Shown here: piece after piece, positions 26,442-33,172 of the stretch
How positions within the stretch are numbered: position 1 is the stretch's first letter
Layout: each line of letters opens with the position of its first letter
DNA from: CAIQPS01 sp963783835
Lineage (GTDB): Bacteria; Actinomycetota; Thermoleophilia; RBG-16-64-13
NCBI GenBank assembly: GCA_963783835.1
Contig: CAWAOX010000020.1
Location: 28,135-92,134 of the forward strand
Length of the DNA stretch: 64,000 nucleotides
Direction: 5' to 3'
Program-made: the position numbers and the translations under genes
The notes under the pieces: generated by a model
Seen by the model: the letters and a program-made list of their open reading frames with translations, nothing else
Databases searched by the model: none
What the model was told of the DNA's origin: nothing

Positions 26442-27137
26442 ATGAGAGCCAAGAAACCGCTTTTTGTAATCGTGCTCACCCTGATCCTACTTGCTGTGGC
26501 GCTTATCCTACCCGCCACGGCCATCGGCGCGGGCAAACAGCCGGTGAGTTGGGTGAAGGTGAACACTAACGGTTGGTATCCTGACTCCAACTTCCCTGAC
26601 CTCAAGGACCACGGAGCCACGGTAGCCAGGGTAGAGCAGTTGGCAGATGACAGTCTCCGGGGCCAAGTGGCGGTAAAGGTATTTCGTGAGTTCTATCCGA
26701 TGGGACCAGAGCAGACTCCAACGCTGTTTCGCTACATCGTAAAGGCCAGAGCCTTCACTTCTCCTGACTATTGGGATGCGCCCCTCGGTCCTCATCTTGC
26801 CCATGCAGACTTCTTTGTTGCGACGCCGGACAACTGGCCGGTAGACCTGGGAACTGCTCCGTCATGGTGGGCCTCCTATAAGGGCGCAGCCGTAGCCGAC
26901 TTCGTGGCCTACGTCCCAGTTTCGCAGTACCCAGAATCACTACCGTGGGTAGCGCTTTACCCGCCTGACACACCGAGCATTCCCTATAGGTTCATGTTCA
27001 TCGACTTCGGTAAGTCTGGAAAGGCCGACGTGATGTTGAATTGGCTGTTCGTCGGTCTTCCGGGGCTCCCCTGGCTGCAGACCGTCTGGACGGTTCCTAT
27101 TCAGGCAGGCAACATCCAGGTTCACGTGGGGCGATGA
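26442..27137 (+). CDS. Exported protein of unknown function
   Basis: A 231-residue protein with a signal peptide at about residues 1-27 (RAKKPLFVIVLTLILLAVAL, then ATAIGAGK). The mature part is rich in Trp, Pro and Tyr, has no Cys pairs, and includes WVKVNTNGWYPDSNFPDL and ADFFVATPDNWPVDLG. I recognise no family. ATG 26442 follows AAGGAGG at 26426-26432. The first residues MRAKK and the 5' leader are shared with the gene at 28441, although the mature proteins differ. A UUCG hairpin follows the gene. Confidence 0.75.
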   Translation: MRAKKPLFVIVLTLILLAVALILPATAIGAGKQPVSWVKVNTNGWYPDSNFPDLKDHGATVARVEQLADDSLRGQVAVKVFREFYPMGPEQTPTLFRYIVKARAFTSPDYWDAPLGPHLAHADFFVATPDNWPVDLGTAPSWWASYKGAAVADFVAYVPVSQYPESLPWVALYPPDTPSIPYRFMFIDFGKSGKADVMLNWLFVGLPGLPWLQTVWTVPIQAGNIQVHVGR

Positions 27138-27210
27138 CAACTGCTTGCTGGGTCGCGTGCGAACGGTGTTTCTCGTCTATTTGAACGGCGTAGTAATAGG
27201 AGACAGGAAG

Positions 27211-27240
27211 ACGGAGGTCCTTCGGGGCCTCCGTTCTTGC
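27211..27240 (+). terminator. UUCG-capped terminator hairpin
   Basis: ACGGAGGTCC-TTCG-GGGCCTCCGT forms a 10-bp stem with one G-U pair and is followed by TCTTGC. It lies 73 bases after the exported-protein stop. Confidence 0.75.
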
Positions 27241-27260
27241 GTGTGATCCCGCGCCCCGTA

Positions 27261-27297
27261 TTGGCTGCCACCAAGCCTTGTCAGCCGGGCAGGGCTT
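27261..27297 (+). repeat. Dispersed palindromic element, copy c
   Basis: TTGGCTGCCACCAAGCCTTG followed by TCAGCCGGGCAGGGCTT. It shares its first 17 bases exactly with copy f at 29820. It lies between the terminator and the GGDEF-like gene. Confidence 0.65.
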
Positions 27298-27433
27298 TGC
27301 GCTGAAGCTCTAACGCCAAACCAAGAGGAAGTCAATGGCGCCCTGAATCAAGGCATATCTGGACGCTGCCGATAGGAGGTGTCGGACCTCCAGCATTGTA
27401 GGGGTGGTCGATAGTTGCCAAGGGAGGCGCGAC

Positions 27434-27907
27434 ATGACTCAAGAAAGTCCCGGTCGGGACCCGGTTAGCAACCTCTTTAACCGCCGGTACGTGCTGGATG
27501 AGATCGAACGCCATGTGAAGCGCTATAGACGCCACCGTCGCCCGTTTTCTCTGCTCATGGCTGACATCCACAACCTGGCCTGGGTCGACGATACCTTCGG
27601 GCAGGCAGTCGCGGACTGCGTCCTGGGGGATCTGGCGGACCTCATCTCTACGCATGTACGCGAGGTGGACGTCTGGTTCCTGTGTACGAGGGATCAGTTC
27701 ATCATCGTCATGGACGAGACAGATGCGCAAGCGGCGCGCACGGTCGCCGAGCGTCTGGCTGCCGAGGCGGAGAACGCCAAGTCCAGACTCAGCCTGGATG
27801 GCGTCGCTCTGGAGATGAGCTTCAGCACCGCCTCCTGCCCCGCCGATGCCGTGGAGGCGGAGGGGCTTCTGCGGGCGGCTGGGTTTCTGTCTGCAAAGAC
27901 TCTGTGA
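27434..27907 (+). CDS. Degenerate GGDEF-domain protein
   Basis: A 157-residue single-domain protein with the layout of a diguanylate cyclase: NLFNRRYVLDEIERHVKRYR, PFSLLMADIHNLAWVDDTFG, ADCVLGDLADLI, then CTRDQFIIVMDET where GGDEF is expected. The signature is therefore TRDQF, and the first metal-binding Asp region is kept as MADIHN. It should be unable to make c-di-GMP and could be a binding or structural relic. No input domain or membrane anchor is present. ATG 27434 has AGGGAGG six bases upstream. Confidence 0.8.
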   Translation: MTQESPGRDPVSNLFNRRYVLDEIERHVKRYRRHRRPFSLLMADIHNLAWVDDTFGQAVADCVLGDLADLISTHVREVDVWFLCTRDQFIIVMDETDAQAARTVAERLAAEAENAKSRLSLDGVALEMSFSTASCPADAVEAEGLLRAAGFLSAKTL

Positions 27908-28024
27908 ACGGATTCTGGCTTCGCCCATTGTGCTTCCGAGAAGTCTGGCGCCCCGGATGCTGTCAAAGGGTCCGGCGGCCCTTTTCCACGCTCGCGTAAC
28001 GCGTCCTTACGAGACCGCTAAGGT

Positions 28025-28105
28025 ATCCGGGGTATGTTGCCGATACGCCGTCCGTGAGACACATGGATCCGGGGTATGTCGCCGATACCCCGTCCGTGAG
28101 ACACA
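28025..28105 (+). repeat. Two direct 39-bp repeats with internal dyad
   Basis: Copies at 28025-28063 and 28067-28105 differ at two positions. Each starts ATCCGGGGTATG and ends CGTCCGTGAGACACA. The second contains GGGGTAT-N7-ATACCCC, a 7-bp dyad. The surrounding 27908-28279 has no gene I can support. The spacing (42 bp, four helical turns) would suit a DNA-binding protein. Confidence 0.8.
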
Positions 28106-28120
28106 GCTCACAGTGCGAAG

Positions 28121-28158
28121 GCCCCGGCTGGGACGGCGTCCCCGGGGCTTTCTGCGTT
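28121..28158 (+). terminator. GC hairpin followed by T-rich stretch
   Basis: GCCCCGG (28121-28127) pairs with CCGGGGC (28142-28148), followed by TTTCTGCGTTTT. It probably ends transcription coming from the GGDEF-like gene. Confidence 0.55.
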
Positions 28159-28246
28159 TTCGGAACGCGATGCGTCGGGCCGGGATGTTTCGCCAGGCAC
28201 TGCATCATGGCGGGGCGAATTGCAGCGTCGGGATGAGACTGCCGCC

Positions 28247-28268
28247 GAGCCCTTCCGGCCGGGGAGCT
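28247..28268 (+). repeat. Dispersed palindromic element, copy d
   Basis: GAGCCCTTCCGGCCGGGGAG then CTC, centred on CCGGCCGG. As with copy b, it lies just upstream (11 bases) of the -35 of a leader-bearing gene. Confidence 0.55.
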
Positions 28269-28279
28269 CATTTTGTCCA

Positions 28280-28307
28280 TTGACTCGAAACCGCTCCAGC
28301 CTATACT
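28280..28307 (+). promoter_or_regulatory. Promoter of small exported-protein gene
   Basis: TTGACT (28280-28285), 16-base spacer, TATACT (28302-28307). Same geometry as the promoter at 26279. Confidence 0.85.
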
Positions 28308-28312
28308 GGACG

Positions 28313-28440
28313 TATACGGGAAGTAAGTCACTCTTCCCACTCATAGCTCGGGGAGGCCGTGAAGACGGGGTCTCGCACGAGTTTCGGCTCGCATGTCGCC
28401 CCTTCGGACCCCAACTGCCCGAGGAGGAGGTGCGCGTCTT
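28313..28440 (+). ncRNA. Candidate cis-regulatory leader RNA, copy B
   Basis: Homologous to 26312-26441. The first hairpin is GGGAAG (28318-28323) with CTTCCC (28333-28338). CTCGGG (28347-28352) can pair with CCCGAG (28418-28423) directly before the GAGGAGG ribosome site. The stretch GGCCGTGAAGACGGG is identical to copy A. The pairing next to the ribosome site suggests translational control. Confidence 0.65.
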
Positions 28441-28782
28441 GTGAGAGCCAAGAAGCTAGTCCTTCTGATCGTGCTCCTCGCATTTGCCCTCGCCCTGGCA
28501 ATCGCCCCGGGGGCACTCGCGAAGTCAACGCCCGTTTTGACCACTACCGCCGAGGCCGCGACCACCACCGCCGAAGCCGCCGCCACTGCCGCCCAGGCGG
28601 CGACAACTACCGCCCAAGCCTCCCTGTTTGTTGCCGGCCTGGTCGTCGGGCTCCTGTTCTTCGGCCTGGTTCGAACCGCGGACGCCTCGCGGATCAAGCG
28701 GCACCAATCGGCGGTGGGCGTGAGTCGCCCTGCCACAGAGCATAGACAGCACAAGGGACACAAGCACGTGATTCACATATAG
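28441..28782 (+). CDS. Small exported/membrane protein with Ala-Thr repeats and His-rich tail
   Basis: A 113-residue protein starting at GTG 28441 after GAGGAGG. Signal peptide about 1-27 (MRAKKLVLLIVLLAF, then APGALAK). Next is a low-complexity segment of TTTAEAA/ATAAQAA repeats (about 33-60), probably helical, and a membrane helix (SLFVAGLVVGLLFFGLV). The basic tail ends HRQHKGHKHVIHI, which might bind metal. Not recognised. It shares its leader and MRAKK start with the gene at 26442, so the two are probably co-regulated. Confidence 0.65.
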   Translation: MRAKKLVLLIVLLAFALALAIAPGALAKSTPVLTTTAEAATTTAEAAATAAQAATTTAQASLFVAGLVVGLLFFGLVRTADASRIKRHQSAVGVSRPATEHRQHKGHKHVIHI

Positions 28783-29113
28783 AGGGGTCATGCCCCCCGG
28801 ATTGGCAGCCCGGGACCGGGTCAAGACGGCGGCAGGCCAGCAGGCCTCCCTGAACGTCCGCTGCCGGCAGTCTGCCGGAGGCGCTCCGCGCCTTGGACCG
28901 GGCCGAGATGGCCCGGTGAGGCCCCGCCATTCCGGTCGCGCACGGATTCCTTGCTACCGAGTTCGGCCAGCCGGCGCATATCGCGCACCGGCAGGCTCTG
29001 AGGGCGTCCGGATCATGCGTGACGGCTTGCGGTGACAGACGGAGGGAATAGCGGGATCACATAGAACAAGCAACAAGCAGGAACGTAACCTCAATAGACA
29101 GGGAGAAGAGCAG
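28783..29113 (+). other. Intergenic, no gene supported
   Basis: The clearest structure is ACCGGGCC-GAGAT-GGCCCGGT (28897-28917), an 8-bp hairpin without a T tract. Short open frames here have no ribosome site or protein-like composition. Confidence 0.5.
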
Positions 29114-29335
29114 ATGCTCTGGCTCTTGGTCATTCCGGTTCTCGGCGCTTGCTTGTTCCTCTTCGCCCTTGGCCGTTCCGCTGCGAGACCTTACCCTAAG
29201 CCATCACCGATGTCAGCTCCTGAACCGGAACGTGCAGAGGAGCCGTCAAAGGGGGCCCGGCCATTCGCCGCCGCTTTGAGGCTGGTCCACTGTACCGAGG
29301 TCTCTCGGCTCAGACCGGGTACGTCAGGTTCCTAG
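29114..29335 (+). CDS. Small single-helix membrane protein
   Basis: A 73-residue protein starting ATG 29114 behind a GGGAG site. An N-terminal membrane helix (LWLLVIPVLGACLFLFALG) is followed by RSAARPYPKP and a charged tail. The pattern VIP..hydrophobic..GRSA..PKP recurs in the protein at 29542 (VIPGILLVFGLSRSAGKEVP), so the two look like diverged paralogues. Function unknown. Confidence 0.5.
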   Translation: MLWLLVIPVLGACLFLFALGRSAARPYPKPSPMSAPEPERAEEPSKGARPFAAALRLVHCTEVSRLRPGTSGS

Positions 29336-29541
29336 CCGAGACACGGAAACGCCGTCTCGCCGACATGGAGCAGGATAGGTAGCACGGGCATCGAGGAGCC
29401 CGACTAGAAAGCCCGGTGGTGCTGTCAATTGGTCGGCCCCGCTCGATGATGGTAAAGTGCTTTCTGGCGAGACGGAGGGAGGGCCGTCTGGCCGGTGAGG
29501 AGAAGCGTGAAGGGAATGGGAATCATAGGCGGCTGCATGGC

Positions 29542-29766
29542 ATGCTAGCCCTCGGTGTCATCCTGCCCGCCGTTCTCCTGGTCGTCATACCCGGTATTCT
29601 GCTTGTCTTCGGTCTGTCTAGGTCCGCAGGCAAAGAGGTGCCAAGACCCGGAGATGCTGGGCCAATTTGTGGACCGGCGCGCGAAGGTGAGATCGCCGTT
29701 CAATTGCAGCTTTTCCGCACTCGCGACGGCGTGAGAGGACGGCTGGCAAGAGCGGACCACAACTAG
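29542..29766 (+). CDS. Small single-helix membrane protein, paralogue-like
   Basis: About 74 residues from ATG 29542 (longer in-frame starts at GTG 29416 and ATG 29443 exist, and the ribosome site is not decisive). One membrane helix (LGVILPAVLLVVIPGILLVF) is followed by SRSAGKEVPRPGD and a polar tail. It resembles the 29114 protein in helix-then-(G/S)RSA-then-Pro layout. Not recognised. Confidence 0.45.
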   Translation: MLALGVILPAVLLVVIPGILLVFGLSRSAGKEVPRPGDAGPICGPAREGEIAVQLQLFRTRDGVRGRLARADHN

Positions 29767-29819
29767 TGTCGTATGCACTCGCCCCCCCGACGCCCTTTCG
29801 TCTGATCATGCATTTTGTC

Positions 29820-29854
29820 TTGGCTGCCACCAAGCCCTGCCGGCCGGGGGGCTT
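29820..29854 (+). repeat. Dispersed palindromic element, copy f
   Basis: TTGGCTGCCACCAAGCCCTG followed by CCGGCCGGGGGGCTT. AAGCCC can pair with GGGCTT around the CCGGCCGG core. It lies about 80 bases before the metallophosphoesterase gene. Confidence 0.65.
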
Positions 29855-29935
29855 ATCTTCTTCCCTCTTCGTGCCGAGAGTTCAAGAGTAAGGCTATTTG
29901 TTCTGTGCGTACAGTGAAGAAGAGGAGGCTGCCGC

Positions 29936-31019
29936 GTGAGGAGAGCGACCGCGTCCGTCCACCGTACGGCTATCCGGACGCTTCTCATCGCGTCGGTCGC
30001 AATGTTCTTGCTCGGCGTGGTCGTGCTTTGCCACGCTCTTTGCCGGCATGGCTACCGCGTGGCCGATTCAGGGCAGTCTTCGCTCCGATTCTCCGGCGAC
30101 CCAGAACGCCAGTCGGGTCCGAGACCTCACGACCCCCTTCATGATTGTCGCCCTTCCCGACACACAGGTCTACTCGGAACTGGGCCAAGTCGAATTCCGA
30201 AAGCAGATCGAGTGGGTGCTCGCCAACGCGGCCGACAAGAACATCGTCTTCGTCACGCATCTCGGCGATGTTGTCGACGACAACGACAAGGCGCAGTGGG
30301 CCAACGCACGAGACGCACTGGATCCCCTGCTCGCCCAAGACTGGCTGCCCTTCTCCATCGTCCGCGGCAACCACGACGATCCCGCCTACTTCCTGGACAA
30401 CCTGCCGCTCTCGCTCATGCAGAGCAAGCCCTGGTTCGTCGCCGCTTCGCCGTCCGGCCTGTGCCAGGCGCAGATGTTCCCGGTGGAGGAGGCGTCCTTC
30501 CTGCACATCGGTTTTCAGGTGTGGCCCACCGACGCGGACCTTGAGTGGGCAAACGACCTCCTGCAGGAGCCCGCCCTTCAGGGCATGCCCGTTATCGTGT
30601 CCGCCCACGACTACCTACACGGTGGCGGAAAGAGCGACACTGGTCGCTGGATATGGAACGCTTTCGTCAAGAACAACCCCATGGTGTTCATGGTGCTCTG
30701 TGGTCACGACGCCCGGGAACGGGCCTTCGTCAGCTACAACGTGGCCGGCCTGCCCGTCTACGAGATGCTCTCCGACTATCAGCAGTTCCGTCCCTTCGGC
30801 GGGAACGGGCTCATGCGGCTCATCACCATTGACCCGCGCAAGGATACGATCGACGTCGAGACCTTCTCCCCTTACTTCCAATACAAGAACGGGGACGAAC
30901 CCGATACCGACTATTACGAGACCGATGCCAACAGCCAGTTCCAGTACTCCGCGGCCTCTGGCTTTGCGGGTAATATCGGGGAACGGTTCATCTTCAGCGC
31001 GATGGTCGCCTTCCGGTAA
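29936..31019 (+). CDS. Secreted calcineurin-like metallophosphoesterase, frameshifted after the signal peptide
   Basis: GTG 29936, after an AGGAGG site, begins a signal peptide (RTLLIASVAMFLLGVVVLCH). The frame must change at CTCTTTGCC (about 30037-30043); one extra T would give a normal signal cleavage region (HALAGMATAW). From 30048 the second frame encodes a full metallophosphoesterase: PDTQVYSE, THLGDVVDDND, VRGNHDDPAYF, SAHDYLHGGG and LCGHDARERAF, which supply the D-x-H, GD-x-x-D, GNHD and GHxx metal-binding motifs. Without the fix the enzyme would start at ATG 30048 and stay cytoplasmic. Substrate unknown. About 360 residues when joined. Confidence 0.8.
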
Positions 31020-31226
31020 GAACCAGGTCTCGGCCTTTTCGCGTGGCGATGGGTGTCGCGTCGCAGTCCTGCGAGTCGGAGACCAAGGGTCCCGAGCGGC
31101 AACCGCTACCACGGGGCGAATCCGCCGAGCGCGATAGCTGACTCATAGAAGCATCGGCAACTCCCGGGCGCGTCGCCTTACCGGTCGCGCCTGACCTCGG
31201 CGACTCTTCCTCAAGTGCGCAACCGG

Positions 31227-31385
31227 TCAGATCACTCCGAACGCCCAGAGCATGGCCACGACTACGAGAAGGAGAAACAGACCAATGCCCGTGCCGTAAA
31301 TGACCCCGTCTGCGCGATATTCCCAGTGAGGCGCAACAGCCAGCAGCGACAACACGAGGACGACTACCAGAATCAGCCCCAACAT
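31227..31385 (-). CDS. DUF3309-like small membrane protein
   Basis: A 52-residue minus-strand protein. It has two hydrophobic helices (LGLILVVVLVLSLLAVAPHW and GTGIGLFLLLVVVAMLWAFG) joined by a short polar turn, EYRADGVIY. Layout and the MLG-start/PxW/Y-G pattern match the DUF3309 family of tiny two-helix membrane proteins. AGAGGGA lies upstream of the ATG at 31385. Function unknown. It is downstream of the methyltransferase on the same strand. Confidence 0.65.
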   Translation of the reverse strand: MLGLILVVVLVLSLLAVAPHWEYRADGVIYGTGIGLFLLLVVVAMLWAFGVI

Positions 31386-31598
31386 CTTGCTTCCCTCTCT
31401 GCGGTGTCAGATGAATCAGTACCGGCGAGCAGCAACGCCGCCGTTCCCACAACCTCCGATTGCCGAGCCACAAAACGTGCCAACCGGCCGTGTGGCCCTC
31501 GGTCCTCTCGTCGGCAGCAGGGGCCCTCTTCTTGAATCCGCCTGGAGTCGTATTTGCCATCTCGCCAGCATCGTCTACTCAAATCGTGCGCCCTCGTA

Positions 31599-32372
31599 CT
31601 AGCTACTACCAAGCCTCGCCGGCCGGGGGGAGCAGATGAAGACCTTATCGCCCGGCAGGAGCTCATACGTGCTGACGAGAGGCTCAACGGCAGTGTACTC
31701 GCGGACCTCGAAGCCGGCGGCCGCTATGCGGTCACGGATATCGCGGCCGTAATACCGGACGTGATCCTCTTGCCCGAAATGTCTTAGCCTGTCCTCGGGG
31801 GCCACGATCGTCGGGTCCTCATACGTGTGATCCCAACCCTCTACCACCGGGGCCATCAGCAGAAGGACGCCTTGGGGCTTGAGCACTCGCCGCAACTCGC
31901 AAAGCGCTCGCTTGTCGTCTACGTGCTCCAGTACGTGATTGCAGATGATGAGATCGACTTCACCGTCGGGCAGATCGATCTGCTCGATGTCGATGCGGAT
32001 CTGACAGGGCCCAGGGTGGATGTCACCCGAGATGTATCTCTGCGCGTACGGCTCCACGTGAGGTCGGACAGACGGCTCGGGGGCGAAGTGCAGGACGGTC
32101 TTCCCCCGGATCAGTTCACGATGCTCGTCAAGGTACAGCGCGAGCAAGCGATGACGCCCCAGCGAACCGCAACGCGGGCACAGCCAGTAGGGACGAACGC
32201 CGAACGAGCGAAACTTGGATGTTTGGCCGCAGCACGGGCAAAGCAGCACTCGGCGACGGTGTTCCCGGAGAACCCACAGGAGGGCCCGGACGTTATCCAG
32301 GAAGTCGCGCACATGAGTCAGGGGGGTCAACGGGGGTGTAACGGATCCCCTAGTAGCGTTCGAATCAGACAC
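31599..32372 (-). CDS. Zinc-ribbon SAM-dependent methyltransferase
   Basis: A 257-residue protein. The N-terminal zinc ribbon (CPCCGQTSKFRSFG then WLCPRCGSLGRHR, about residues 45-78) precedes a class I methyltransferase domain. That domain has KTVLHFAPEPS in place of a Gly-rich motif I, DLIICNHVLEHVDDKRA as motif IV/methyltransf_11 core, and LRRVLKPQGVLLLMAP. Proteins with this ribbon plus methyltransferase often occur in surface-polysaccharide regions, but the substrate is unknown. It starts at GTG 32372. The last codons coincide with repeat element g. Confidence 0.85.
   Translation of the reverse strand: MSDSNATRGSVTPPLTPLTHVRDFLDNVRALLWVLREHRRRVLLCPCCGQTSKFRSFGVRPYWLCPRCGSLGRHRLLALYLDEHRELIRGKTVLHFAPEPSVRPHVEPYAQRYISGDIHPGPCQIRIDIEQIDLPDGEVDLIICNHVLEHVDDKRALCELRRVLKPQGVLLLMAPVVEGWDHTYEDPTIVAPEDRLRHFGQEDHVRYYGRDIRDRIAAAGFEVREYTAVEPLVSTYELLPGDKVFICSPRPARLGSS
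31602..31632 (+). repeat. Dispersed palindromic element, copy g
   Basis: AGCTACTACCAAGCCTCGCC followed by GGCCGGGGGGA, matching copies c and f from ACCAAGCC onward. It overlaps the 3' end of the methyltransferase gene on the other strand. Confidence 0.5.
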
Positions 32373-32539
32373 CCGGCGAACTCCTTAGGCTTGCGTGGCG
32401 ACGGCCATGAGAGTATCAAGGACTGCCGTTGACAAGCGAGGCCGCACGGGCCGGCAGCCGATGCGACCCCCTCGACCTGATGGTACAGTTCACGTGTAAG
32501 GTCCGCGCGAGCGGACGCCCACGCGAAGGGGGACAGGAC

Positions 32540-33157
32540 ATGCTGGACGCGCTGACTGCCGACAAGCTGGCGATACGAGAGACCGTGGAGAACTGGGTCG
32601 TCTGGCGGGACGCGGGGGACTGGGATCGCTTCGCGACGGTGTGGCACTCGGACGGCTGGATGACCGCCACCTGGTTCCAGGGACCGTATGCGGAGTTCAT
32701 CAAGATCAGCAAGAAGTCCTTCGACGAGGGTGTCAATATCCTGCACCAACTCGGCGGGTGGTCGTGCGACATTGCCGGGAGCCGTGCGATCTCGCAGACG
32801 AAGATGACCATCCTTCAGCGTGGGCAGGTGGACGGAGTGCCGGTAGACGTGGTGTGCTGGGGCCGCTTCTACGACTTCTTCGAGAAGCGGGACGGGCGCT
32901 GGGGGATAGTCCGGCGGCAGCCCATCTACGAGAAGGATCGCCTCGACCCTGTGGATCCCGCGGCCACGCTCTCCCTGGAACCGACCCTGCTGGCCGGCTT
33001 TCCCGAAGGCTACCGGCATCTGGCGTATCTTCAGGCCAAGGTGGGATTCAAGGTCAAAGAGGCCCTGCCGGGGCTGAAAGGACCGGCCGTGGAGAAGCTC
33101 TATGCCGAGGGCAAAGCCTGGTTGGAGGGGGCGCCGACGCCCGGAGAGCCGCTGTAG
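32540..33157 (+). CDS. NTF2/SnoaL-like domain protein
   Basis: A 205-residue protein with an alpha+beta-barrel SnoaL-like domain (about residues 8-135): LAIRETVENWVVWRDAGDWD, FATVWHSDGWMTATWF, CWGRFYDFFEKRDGRWGIV. Such proteins include small isomerases, dehydratases and binding proteins. The C-terminal 70 residues, with FPEGYRHLAYLQAKVGF, recur in some aromatic-degradation or polyketide-type homologues. Substrate unknown. ATG 32540 follows a weak GGACAGGAC site. Confidence 0.75.
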   Translation: MLDALTADKLAIRETVENWVVWRDAGDWDRFATVWHSDGWMTATWFQGPYAEFIKISKKSFDEGVNILHQLGGWSCDIAGSRAISQTKMTILQRGQVDGVPVDVVCWGRFYDFFEKRDGRWGIVRRQPIYEKDRLDPVDPAATLSLEPTLLAGFPEGYRHLAYLQAKVGFKVKEALPGLKGPAVEKLYAEGKAWLEGAPTPGEPL

Positions 33158-33172
33158 CCGGTCGTGGCGGCC

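Noticed and set aside
28025..28105. Short CRISPR array
   Set aside because: Only two copies with a 3-bp gap and no cas genes.
26312..28440. c-di-GMP-I, c-di-AMP, cobalamin or SAM riboswitch for the paired leaders
   Set aside because: None of the consensus strings I know for those classes (for example GGGCAAACC with GACGCAAAGCC, or GCCACTG) occurs in either copy.
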